From: a bacterium
GTDB taxonomy: Bacteria > Chloroflexota > Dormibacteria > UBA8260 > Bog-877
Assembly: GCA_021791345.1 (NCBI GenBank)
Contig: JAJYWT010000078.1
Coordinates: 1-7,499, forward strand
Direction of reading: 5' to 3'
Length of the DNA stretch: 7,499 nt
Shown: piece by piece, positions 1-4,849 of the stretch
Layout of the letters: each line of letters starts with the position of its first letter
Numbering within the stretch: position 1 is the first letter of the stretch
Made by a program: the position numbers and the translations under genes
Notes under the pieces: generated by a model
What the model saw: only the letters and a program-made list of their open reading frames with translations
What the model was told of the DNA's origin: nothing
The model's database searches: none

Positions 1-800
1 GAGAGGTCCTGGGCGGTCACCGAGGCGTAGTGGTTCCAGGTGGTGGAGGGGCGGGAGTGGCCCAGGGTGCGGGAGACCACCACCACCGGGATCCCCGCCC
101 GGAGCCAGCGGGAGCAGGCGGCGTGGCGCAGGTCGTGGGGGCTGAGGGCCGGCAGACCGGCCCTCCGGCAGCAGTCCAGAAGGAGCTCCCTGGCCCTCCG
201 GTCGGAGAGCTGGCCCTGGCGGGAGCGGAAGAGCGGGCCGTCCCTGCCCCCGGCGCCCTGAATGTGGGCCTCCAGCTCCCGTCGCAGCCCCTCCTGCAGG
301 GGGACCGAGCGGGTGCCGGTCTTGCCGCAGAGGTACAGGAGCCCCTCCTGGTAGGAGGAGCGCCGGCACGAGAGCACCTCGGAGATCCGCGCCCCGGTCC
401 CCAGGAGCAGCCAGATGAGGAGTCGGCTGCGCTGGTCGGGTGCCGCCTGGATCAGCCGCCGCTGCTCGGAAAGGGAGATCGCCGGCCTGGGGTGGTGGGG
501 GGCCAGCGGCTGGATCCGCAGGACCTCCGGGAGTCCCCTCTGGCAGAGCCCGGAGCGCTCCAGGTGGCGGAGGAACTGACGCACCAGTAGAAGCCGGTGG
601 TGGCGGGTTGTCGGCGCCAGCCGGGTCAGCTCCGCCTGGTAGTGGAGAAGGAGGGTGGGGGAGAGCTGATCCGGGGAGCCCTCCCCCCGGTCGGTGGCGA
701 AGGCGGCGAAGGAGCGCAGCACCGACCGGTACTCGCGTGAGCTGCTGGCCCTCCCGGTGCTGGCGGCAAAGAGGTCGGCCACCTCTTGGAGCGTCTCCAC
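1..800 (-). CDS. Tyrosine recombinase / phage integrase (XerC/D-like), 3' end cut by window edge
   Basis: Site-specific recombinase that breaks and rejoins DNA through a tyrosine-DNA intermediate. I translated the minus strand from position 800; the frame stays open to the edge (266 codons). Residues 1-85 form a helical SAM-like core-binding domain. The catalytic domain follows, with the full set visible: Arg138 in GTGARISEVL, Lys160 in CGKTGTRSVPL, His222 and Arg225 in SPHDLRHAA, His248 in LGHSRPSTT, and nucleophile Tyr258 in WNHYASV. Only a few C-terminal residues should be missing, since family members usually end soon after the tyrosine. The frame is closed upstream by TGA at 852-854 and has no ATG. 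GTG at 800 is the longest start and GTG at 782 is an alternative. An out-of-frame SD plus ATG at 855 may be the original start (see the leader entry). The type (Xer versus element integrase) cannot be decided from sequence. No att site was recognised. Confidence 0.93.
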   Translation of the reverse strand, partial: METLQEVADLFAASTGRASSSREYRSVLRSFAAFATDRGEGSPDQLSPTLLLHYQAELTRLAPTTRHHRLLLVRQFLRHLERSGLCQRGLPEVLRIQPLAPHHPRPAISLSEQRRLIQAAPDQRSRLLIWLLLGTGARISEVLSCRRSSYQEGLLYLCGKTGTRSVPLQEGLRRELEAHIQGAGGRDGPLFRSRQGQLSDRRARELLLDCCRRAGLPALSPHDLRHAACSRWLRAGIPVVVVSRTLGHSRPSTTWNHYASVTAQDL

Positions 801-822
801 CTGGGATTTGGTCCGCTCGGCC

Positions 823-855
823 CTACTGCGTGGGGGCCGCTGCCATCCCCATCAT
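823..855 (-). other. Short leader reading frame or frameshifted start of the integrase
   Basis: On the minus strand an AGGTGGGA Shine-Dalgarno-like stretch (862-869) sits 6 nt before an ATG at 855. From there runs a 10-codon frame, MMGMAAAPTQ, ending in TAG at 823-825. Skipping a single T at 825 joins this frame to the integrase frame (RAERTKSQVETL...), which otherwise lacks an ATG and a convincing ribosome binding site. Either the integrase start has suffered a one-base insertion (a mutation or a sequencing error), or this is a short leader ORF ahead of a GTG start. Low certainty. Confidence 0.35.
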
Positions 856-887
856 CTGAGGTCCCACCTGGGCGGGTGCCGAACGGC

Positions 888-893
888 TATACT
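888..893 (+). promoter_or_regulatory. Candidate -10 box for the ABC operon
   Basis: TATACT matches 5 of 6 positions of the sigma-70 -10 consensus and stands out in GC-rich surroundings. It lies 64 nt before the ATG at 952. No good -35 is visible at the expected distance, so this is a candidate only. The complementary strand reads AGTATAGC, so an overlapping divergent promoter for the integrase is possible but not supported further. Confidence 0.4.
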
Positions 894-906
894 CGCAGCG
901 CCGCAA

Positions 907-929
907 ACTACTTTGTGATTCCAAGTAGT
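907..929. promoter_or_regulatory. Dyad (ACTACTT-N9-AAGTAGT), candidate operator
   Basis: A perfect 7+7 bp inverted repeat with a 9-nt centre lies between the TATACT box and the start of the first operon gene. It is AT-rich relative to its surroundings. A winged-helix regulator is encoded in the same operon, so autoregulation through this dyad is a reasonable guess. No binding evidence exists here; in RNA it could also form a small 5' UTR hairpin. Confidence 0.4.
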
Positions 930-951
930 CGCTGGCGAGGAGATGAATATC

Positions 952-1626
952 ATGGACGAAAGTCAGAGAGCGCGAGGCTTGGCCCCGGCCGGCGACGAGT
1001 CTGAGCTCTCACCCGAGGCGGCCCTCGGTCTCATCGCTTCTGAGCGCCGCCGGGCGCTCAGAAGCCTCCAGCCGGACACGGCGGTGATCCTGGGGGTGTG
1101 GGGGGTGGCGTGGCTGGTCGGGTTCGGTGTCACCTGGCTGGCTTCCAGTGGCTGGCTGGGCCGGGCCCTGCCCCCCTGGATCGCCGGAGCGACCATCGTG
1201 ACCCTCTCCGCCGCCGCCACCCTGGTGACCTTCGGCCAGGTGCTGGCACGCGGACGTGGGGTTCACGGCCCGTCGCGCGGCACCTCCTCGCTGTACGGGT
1301 GGTCCTGGCTCCTGGCCATGGTCTGCCTTTGCCTGCTCGATCTCGCCCTGGAGCACCAGGGGCTGCCCGCCCATCTGGCACCACTGCTCTGGACCGGGAG
1401 CACCCTGCTGGTGGTTGGGCTGCTCTACCTCGCTGGGGGGATGATCTGGGCGGATCTGCTGCTCTACGGGCTGGGCGCCTGGGTGCTGGTGACCGGCGCG
1501 GGCAGCGTCGCCCTGGGGGTGCCCGCCAACTTCGCCGTGCTGTCCCTGGCGGGGGGCGGCGGCTTCCTGGTAGCGGCCGTAGCCGCACGGGTTCGCAGCT
1601 GGCAATCCGCCCCGGCGCGATCGTGA
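952..1626 (+). CDS. Polytopic membrane protein of unknown function (ABC operon, first gene)
   Basis: I do not recognise a named family. The 224-residue product has a charged, probably cytoplasmic N-terminus (residues 1-43, including ERRRALRSLQ) followed by about six hydrophobic segments: roughly 44-66, 73-97, 115-134, 141-163, 168-190 and 193-212. The tail is short and basic (ARVRSWQSAPARS). An in-frame ATG at 943 abuts the GAGGAG at 937-942 with no spacing, whereas ATG at 952 has a 9-nt spacing, so I chose 952. Its stop overlaps the regulator's GTG by 4 nt (GTGA), implying translational coupling. Small membrane proteins paired with a winged-helix regulator often precede ABC-2 export genes. 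A sensing, anchoring or accessory role for the transporter is inference from that context. Confidence 0.8.
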   Translation: MDESQRARGLAPAGDESELSPEAALGLIASERRRALRSLQPDTAVILGVWGVAWLVGFGVTWLASSGWLGRALPPWIAGATIVTLSAAATLVTFGQVLARGRGVHGPSRGTSSLYGWSWLLAMVCLCLLDLALEHQGLPAHLAPLLWTGSTLLVVGLLYLAGGMIWADLLLYGLGAWVLVTGAGSVALGVPANFAVLSLAGGGGFLVAAVAARVRSWQSAPARS

Positions 1627-1961
1627 CGGCACCGCGTGTCCTTCCCAGTTTGGACGCGGTCATCCACGCCCAGGCCCGGCTGCGCGTGATGGTCGCCCTC
1701 TCCGTCTTGCCTTTCGGGGAGCAGGTCACCTTCAGCCGTCTGCAGGAGCTGGTGGGGATGACCGCCGGCAACCTCTCGACCCACCTGCGCAAGCTCGAGG
1801 AGGCCGGCTACGTGGTGGTCGCCAAGACCTTCCGAGGCCGCACCCCCGTCACCTCCGTGGGCCTCAGCAGAGACGGGCGCCGGGCCCTCGAGGACTACAC
1901 CGCCACCCTGCGGGAACTCCTCGCCCCAGCAGCGCCTGAAGCGGACGGCACGCTCCCGTGA
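1623..1961 (+). CDS. Winged-helix transcriptional regulator (HTH_27 / MarR-ArsR-like)
   Basis: A 112-residue DNA-binding protein. It matches the pattern of the winged-helix 'transcriptional regulator' family (HTH_27 type). An N-terminal helix carries LDAVIHAQARLRVMVAL (residues 10-26). The helix-turn-helix is FSRLQELVGMTAGNLSTHLRKLEEAGYV (37-64), with the recognition helix around GNLSTHLRKL. The wing follows, KTFRGRTPVTSVGLSRDGRRAL (68-89), and a C-terminal helix, DYTATLRELLAP, probably mediates dimerisation. No ligand or metal-binding cysteine cluster is seen. GTG at 1623 overlaps the previous stop by 4 nt and gives the length typical of this family. Such regulators usually act as local repressors of the neighbouring transporter; the dyad at 907-929 and the inverted repeat at 2069-2109 are candidate sites. 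Target and effector are unknown. Confidence 0.9.
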   Translation: MTAPRVLPSLDAVIHAQARLRVMVALSVLPFGEQVTFSRLQELVGMTAGNLSTHLRKLEEAGYVVVAKTFRGRTPVTSVGLSRDGRRALEDYTATLRELLAPAAPEADGTLP

Positions 1962-2146
1962 TGGCTCGCCCGGAGCCGCCGCGGCCGGCCGGGAGCCTGG
2001 GGGACGGCGCGCCCTGGGGGCGAGAGCACCGACACCTCGGCGAGGGCAGCCCGCCCGGTGGCTGCGCCCCACTGGGTCCGGCCCTCCCCGGGCGCGCCGG
2101 ACCCAGTGGCCCCTCCCGCCTGGCTGCCCGCGCGGTGCGCTCGTGA
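1958..2146 (+). CDS. Possible small coupling ORF between regulator and ABC ATPase
   Basis: A 62-codon frame fills the 181-nt gap between regulator and ATPase and overlaps both by exactly 4 nt (GTGA at 1958-1961 and at 2143-2146). It begins GTG ATG, so two start codons are available. The product (MMARPEPPRPAGSLGDG..., ending SRLAARAVRS) is rich in Gly, Pro, Arg and Ala with no recognisable domain, membrane segment or secondary structure. Long open frames are common by chance in DNA of this GC content, so the peptide may have no function. Its value may be positional: it would carry ribosomes across the gap and through the 2069-2109 hairpin to the ATPase start. The protein is doubtful; the geometry is real. 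Confidence 0.3.
   Translation: MMARPEPPRPAGSLGDGAPWGREHRHLGEGSPPGGCAPLGPALPGRAGPSGPSRLAARAVRS
2069..2109. repeat. Perfect 14-bp inverted repeat (hairpin or operator) inside the operon
   Basis: Arms CCACTGGGTCCGGC (2069-2082) and its exact reverse complement (2096-2109) flank a 13-nt loop, 34 nt before the ATPase start. The transcript would form a very stable stem. No T-tract follows, so it is not a classical intrinsic terminator. It could be an mRNA processing or stability element, an attenuator limiting ATPase/permease output relative to the regulator, or a protein-binding dyad. Confidence 0.7.
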
Positions 2147-3081
2147 CCACCACCACGCCTGTCCTGGAGCCGGTGGTCGAGCTCATCGACGTGCGCAAGG
2201 ACTACGGTCGGGCCCGGGCCCTGCAGGGGGTGAGCCTCAGGATCCAGCCCGGCGAGGTGGTGGCCATCCTGGGGCCCAACGGGGCCGGCAAGACGACCGC
2301 GATCAGCGTCATGCTGGGCATGCGCCGGCCCACCTCGGGCCGGGTCCGCCTCTTCGGCCACGACCCCCAAGACCGGGCCGCGCGCAGCCGCTGCGGGGTG
2401 ATGCTCCAGGAGTCGGGGGTCAGCGACGTCCTCCGGGTCCAGGAGACGGTCGCCATCTTCCGCGCCTACTACCCAAGGCCCCTGCCCACCGCCCGGGTCC
2501 TGGAGCTGGCGGGGCTCCAGGAGGTCGCCAACCGCAAGATCCGCTCCCTCTCCGGCGGGCAGCGCCAGCGGGTCTACTACGCCCTGGCCATCTGCGGCGA
2601 CCCCGGGGCGCTGTTCCTGGACGAGCCCACCAGCGGCATGGATGTGGAGTCGCGCCGGGCGTTCCTCCAGGACATCAGGCGGTACGCCTTGGAGGGACGC
2701 ACGGTGATCCTCAGCACCCACTACCTGGAGGAGGCGGACCAGCTGGCCGACCGGGTGATCGTCATCGATCGCGGGGTGATCATCGCCGACGACAGCCCCG
2801 CCAAGATCAAGTCCAAGGTGGCGGGCCGGCGGGTCACCTTCACCATGAGCCAACCCGCATCTGCCGCGGACTTCGCGGGGCTGCCGCTCTCGGGCCTGGA
2901 CCTCCGGGGCCCGCGAGTCCGCTTCCACAGCAGTCAACCGGAGCAGGTCCTGGCGGCCGTCTTCAGCCGGGGTTGGCAGGTCCAGGACCTGGAGGTCGTC
3001 GGTGCCGACCTCGAGGAGGCCTTCATCGGCCTGACCTCCGACCCGGATGGTGCATCTGCGCGGGGCGGGCAGCCGGAATGA
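2143..3081 (+). CDS. ABC transporter ATP-binding protein (ABC-2 / DrrA-like exporter)
   Basis: The 312-residue cytoplasmic ATPase powers the membrane partner encoded next. All nucleotide-binding motifs are intact: Walker A GPNGAGKTT (residues 44-52), Q-loop around VMLQE (Gln89), signature LSGGQRQRV (136-144), Walker B ALFLDEPTSGMD (156-167) and the H-loop His193 in STHYLEEAD. After the nucleotide-binding domain (to about residue 215) comes a roughly 95-residue C-terminal extension (VTFTMSQPAS... to ...LEEAFIGLT) of the kind seen in DrrA/ABC-2 exporter ATPases. GTG at 2143 overlaps the upstream 62-codon frame by 4 nt and the N-terminus fits the family. The stop overlaps the permease ATG by 4 nt (ATGA), indicating one complex made from one mRNA. 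Substrate is not predictable; drug or lipid-like molecule export is typical of the family. Confidence 0.96.
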   Translation: MTTTTPVLEPVVELIDVRKDYGRARALQGVSLRIQPGEVVAILGPNGAGKTTAISVMLGMRRPTSGRVRLFGHDPQDRAARSRCGVMLQESGVSDVLRVQETVAIFRAYYPRPLPTARVLELAGLQEVANRKIRSLSGGQRQRVYYALAICGDPGALFLDEPTSGMDVESRRAFLQDIRRYALEGRTVILSTHYLEEADQLADRVIVIDRGVIIADDSPAKIKSKVAGRRVTFTMSQPASAADFAGLPLSGLDLRGPRVRFHSSQPEQVLAAVFSRGWQVQDLEVVGADLEEAFIGLTSDPDGASARGGQPE

Positions 3082-3866
3082 GCCCCGAACCCCAGTTCCG
3101 GCCGGTGCCCCTCTCCCGCCTCCTGCGGGTCCAGGTCCAGGCGGTCCTGCTGGGCTACTGGCGCATCCCCCTCTTCGCCATCTTCACCATCGGCCTGCCG
3201 GTGATGTTCTTCGCCTTCTTCGGCCTGCCCCACATCCACCAGGTGGCCAGCCACGGGCTGTCGGTCGGGGCCTACGTGCTGGCCTCTCTGGGGGCCTATG
3301 CGGTCAGCAACGTCCTGGTCTACAACGTGGGCATCGGCCAGGCCCAGGTCCGCGCCCGCAAGCTGGACCTGCTGCAGCGGGCCAGCCCGCTTCCCGGGTG
3401 GATCGCCATCTCGGCCACCATGGTGGGCGGCCTGGTGCTGGCGGCCCTGGCCCTCCTGGTCCTGCTCCTGGTGGGCGGGCTGGCCGGCGTCAGCCTGGCG
3501 CCCCTCAACTGGCTCGTGCTCATCGCCGCCCTCCTCTACGGCGCCATCCCCATGCTGGGGTTGGGGCTGACCATTGGCTATCTGGGCAGCTCCGGGGAGC
3601 TCGCCCCGGCGCTGGCCAGCCTGATCTACCTGCCCATGGCGCTGGCCTCCGGGATCCTCATACCCCTTGGCCAGCTGCCCTCGGTGGTCCGGGCGGTGGC
3701 CCCCTACCTGCCCCTCTATCAGGTCGGCCAGCTGGGCTGGAACGCCGTGGGAGGGGCCAACGAATCGGCGCTCCGGGCGGTCGCCCTGACAACCGTCTGG
3801 GGCCTTCTGCTGGGGGCCACCGCCGCCTATGCCTACCGCCTGGACCAGCGCCGAAAGTTCGCCTAG
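3078..3866 (+). CDS. ABC-2 type transporter permease
   Basis: The 262-residue integral membrane subunit pairs with the ATPase just upstream. A cytoplasmic N-terminus with a probable coupling helix (SRLLRVQVQAVLLGYWRIP, residues 13-31) leads into about six transmembrane segments: roughly 31-50, 61-84, 107-134, 143-166, 176-197 and 232-253. The loop QVRARKLDLLQRASPLPGW (90-108) and the short re-entrant-looking GILIPLGQLPSVVRAVAPYLPLYQ region (192-215) are typical of ABC-2 permeases, as is the overall length. The same frame stays open far upstream to about 2058, but it overlaps the ATPase gene there and is a shadow; ATG at 3078 (ATGA overlap) is the natural start. It ends with the basic tail YRLDQRRKFA and TAG. 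Probably last gene of the operon. Confidence 0.94.
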   Translation: MSPEPQFRPVPLSRLLRVQVQAVLLGYWRIPLFAIFTIGLPVMFFAFFGLPHIHQVASHGLSVGAYVLASLGAYAVSNVLVYNVGIGQAQVRARKLDLLQRASPLPGWIAISATMVGGLVLAALALLVLLLVGGLAGVSLAPLNWLVLIAALLYGAIPMLGLGLTIGYLGSSGELAPALASLIYLPMALASGILIPLGQLPSVVRAVAPYLPLYQVGQLGWNAVGGANESALRAVALTTVWGLLLGATAAYAYRLDQRRKFA

Positions 3867-3904
3867 CTGCCGGCTGCTGCGCTGGCCCGGCCCGGGCGGG
3901 CGGA

Positions 3905-3925
3905 GCCGGCGAGGATCCTGCCGGC
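3905..3925. terminator. Weak hairpin after the ABC operon, possible transcription end
   Basis: GCCGGC (3905-3910) and GCCGGC (3920-3925) can pair around a loop containing the palindrome AGGATCCT. No T-run follows and short GC palindromes are expected by chance here, so this is only a weak candidate. The rest of 3867-4117 shows only a faint TAAGAT (4078-4083) without a -35, which might serve the next gene. Confidence 0.2.
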
Positions 3926-4117
3926 GGTCCTCACCCCGCCAAGGGGCTCGGGCTGCTCCTTGGTGCGCGCCAGAGGCAGGTGCGGCCGGGGGTGGGGCAA
4001 ACCTCCCACCCAAGGACCGCTGGACTCCTTTGGCCGCCGTGGTTGCCCCGCCCCGCGGCCGAGCCGGGTCAGCCGGCTAAGATCGCCCGGTAGCGGCCAG
4101 TGCGGCCTGGAGCAAGC

Positions 4118-4534
4118 ATGCTGAAACTCACCCCCTTCCTGCTCTTCGATGGCGAGTGCGCCGCGGCCATGAACTTCTACCGCGCCTGCCTCGGGGGGGA
4201 GCTGGTCCTGACCAGGGTGCAGGACACCCCCATGGGGGCCGGCCTTCCGCCCGAGCTCCAGGACCGGATCGTCCACGCTCATCTCCAGAGCGGAGCCCTG
4301 GAGTTCACGGCGGCCGACTGGCTCCACCAGAGCAGAAGGCCCCGGCCGGGCAACACCTGCGGCCTGTACCTGAGCTCGGGAACGTACCCCCAGCTGAGGG
4401 CCCTCTTCGACCGCCTGGCCGTGGGAGCCGACCCCGAGCTGCTGGATGACCTGCGCGACCTGCCCTTTGGCAGCTACGGGCATCTGGCTGACCGCTACGG
4501 CGTCCATTGGTTCTTCCAGGGGGAGAGGAGCTAG
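4118..4534 (+). CDS. VOC superfamily protein, PhnB-like (glyoxalase/bleomycin-resistance fold)
   Basis: A 138-residue single-domain protein of the PhnB-like branch of the vicinal oxygen chelate fold. Family marks seen in order: LTPFLLFDGECAAAMNFYRACLGGEL (residues 4-29), the conserved strand RIVHAHLQSGALEFTAAD (50-67), then the helix region LRALFDRLAVGAD (93-105) and the closing FGSYGHLADRYGVHWFF (117-133), which matches the family's 'G-x-L-x-D-x-x-G-x-x-W' ending. Members bind varied small molecules or metals, and many have no known substrate. The usual metal-ligand pattern is not clear enough to claim an enzyme activity. ATG at 4118 is preferred over GTG at 4100 because GGAG at 4109-4112 gives a 5-nt spacing and the protein then starts at the family's usual first strand. 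It stands alone, 251 nt after the ABC operon. Confidence 0.9.
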   Translation: MLKLTPFLLFDGECAAAMNFYRACLGGELVLTRVQDTPMGAGLPPELQDRIVHAHLQSGALEFTAADWLHQSRRPRPGNTCGLYLSSGTYPQLRALFDRLAVGADPELLDDLRDLPFGSYGHLADRYGVHWFFQGERS

Positions 4535-4593
4535 GGTCCGGCTGGCCCCCAGGGCGGCACGGCCGGGCGTGGCTGGCCAGCCGCCCCAGCTCC

Positions 4594-4725
4594 CTCACCC
4601 AGGCCCGGGGTCGCGGTTCGGCCCCAGCCCACCCCCGCCCGGGGTCGCCACCGGAAGTGGGGCAGCTCACCCCAGGCCCGGGGTCGCCACCGGAAGTGGG
4701 GCAGCTCACCCCGGCCCGGGGTCGC
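4594..4725. repeat. Direct repeats, 39-bp period, GC-rich intergenic array
   Basis: Two perfect 37-nt copies begin at 4637 and 4676 (39 nt apart). Each starts GCCCGGGGTCGCCACC and ends CAGCTCACCCC. Partial copies flank them: GCCCGGGGTCGCGG at 4603 (preceded by CTCACCCAG) and again at 4714. The repeat-core starts are therefore spaced 34, 39 and 38 nt apart. The outer copies diverge after GTCGC in the same way (GG instead of CACC). The array lies in the 315-nt gene-free stretch between the VOC and HNH genes. It lacks the unique spacers of a CRISPR array. Possible roles are a local tandem duplication, repeated protein sites, or repeated RNA hairpins. Confidence 0.8.
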
Positions 4726-4756
4726 GGCTCAACGTAGGTGAGCCGCGGCCCCGGGC
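4714..4756. repeat. Long GC-rich hairpin (18-bp stem, 7-nt loop)
   Basis: The last repeat copy doubles as the left arm of an inverted repeat. GCCCGGGGTCGCGGCTCA (4714-4731) pairs with TGAGCCGCGGCCCCGGGC (4739-4756) along 18 positions, with a single G-U wobble in RNA and a 7-nt loop ACGTAGG. It is by far the strongest stem in this gap. No T-tract follows on either strand, so an intrinsic terminator of the usual form is not supported. A terminator-like, processing or regulatory role for the VOC 3' end or the HNH promoter region is possible. Confidence 0.75.
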
Positions 4757-4812
4757 AGGTTGCGGCGGGTGGGGGGTGCGGCCGGGGGGCAGGTCCTCGC
4801 GCGCGCCCGGAG

Positions 4813-4842
4813 TTCCCAGATCCGGCCCATCTCACCTACACT
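4813..4842 (+). promoter_or_regulatory. Leaderless-type promoter of the HNH gene
   Basis: TACACT (4837-4842) fits a -10 box and ends 7 nt before the ATG at 4850, so transcription would start at or next to the start codon. TTCCCA (4813-4818), 18 nt upstream, matches 4 of 6 positions of the -35 consensus. The ATG is preceded only by a run of C with no Shine-Dalgarno, which agrees with a leaderless mRNA. The CTCACCTAC at 4831-4839 overlaps the -10 and is the reverse complement of GTAGGTGAG at 4734-4742. Confidence 0.5.
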
Positions 4843-4849
4843 CCCCCCG

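Noticed and set aside
30..590. Plus-strand frame of 186 codons over the integrase
   Set aside because: Exactly codon-phased with the minus-strand integrase, whose catalytic motifs are unmistakable; it is a shadow.
1864..2937. Long minus-strand frame (357 codons) opposite the regulator and ABC ATPase
   Set aside because: It lies antisense to a gene with complete ABC motifs; its product is Gly/Pro/Arg/Asp-rich with no domain. A typical shadow in GC-rich DNA.
2058..3077. Upstream extension of the permease frame (to a 602-codon protein)
   Set aside because: It overlaps the whole ATPase gene in another frame and encodes Gly/Pro/Arg-rich noise; the ATGA overlap at 3078 is the natural start.
2934..4013. 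Long minus-strand frame (359 codons) opposite the ABC permease
   Set aside because: Antisense to a clear permease; low-complexity Gln/Gly/Pro-rich product with no recognisable fold.
4078..4083. TAAGAT as a promoter for the VOC gene
   Set aside because: No -35 at the right distance (nearest TTGCCC is 29 nt upstream); a single hexamer is not enough.
4594..4756. CRISPR array
   Set aside because: Only two full copies, directly abutting with 1-2 nt between units, no unique spacers and no cas genes in view.
4760..4849. N-terminal extension of the HNH protein by 30 residues
   Set aside because: The extra residues do not match the family and would place the start inside the hairpin-flanking region; the promoter at 4837-4842 argues for 4850.
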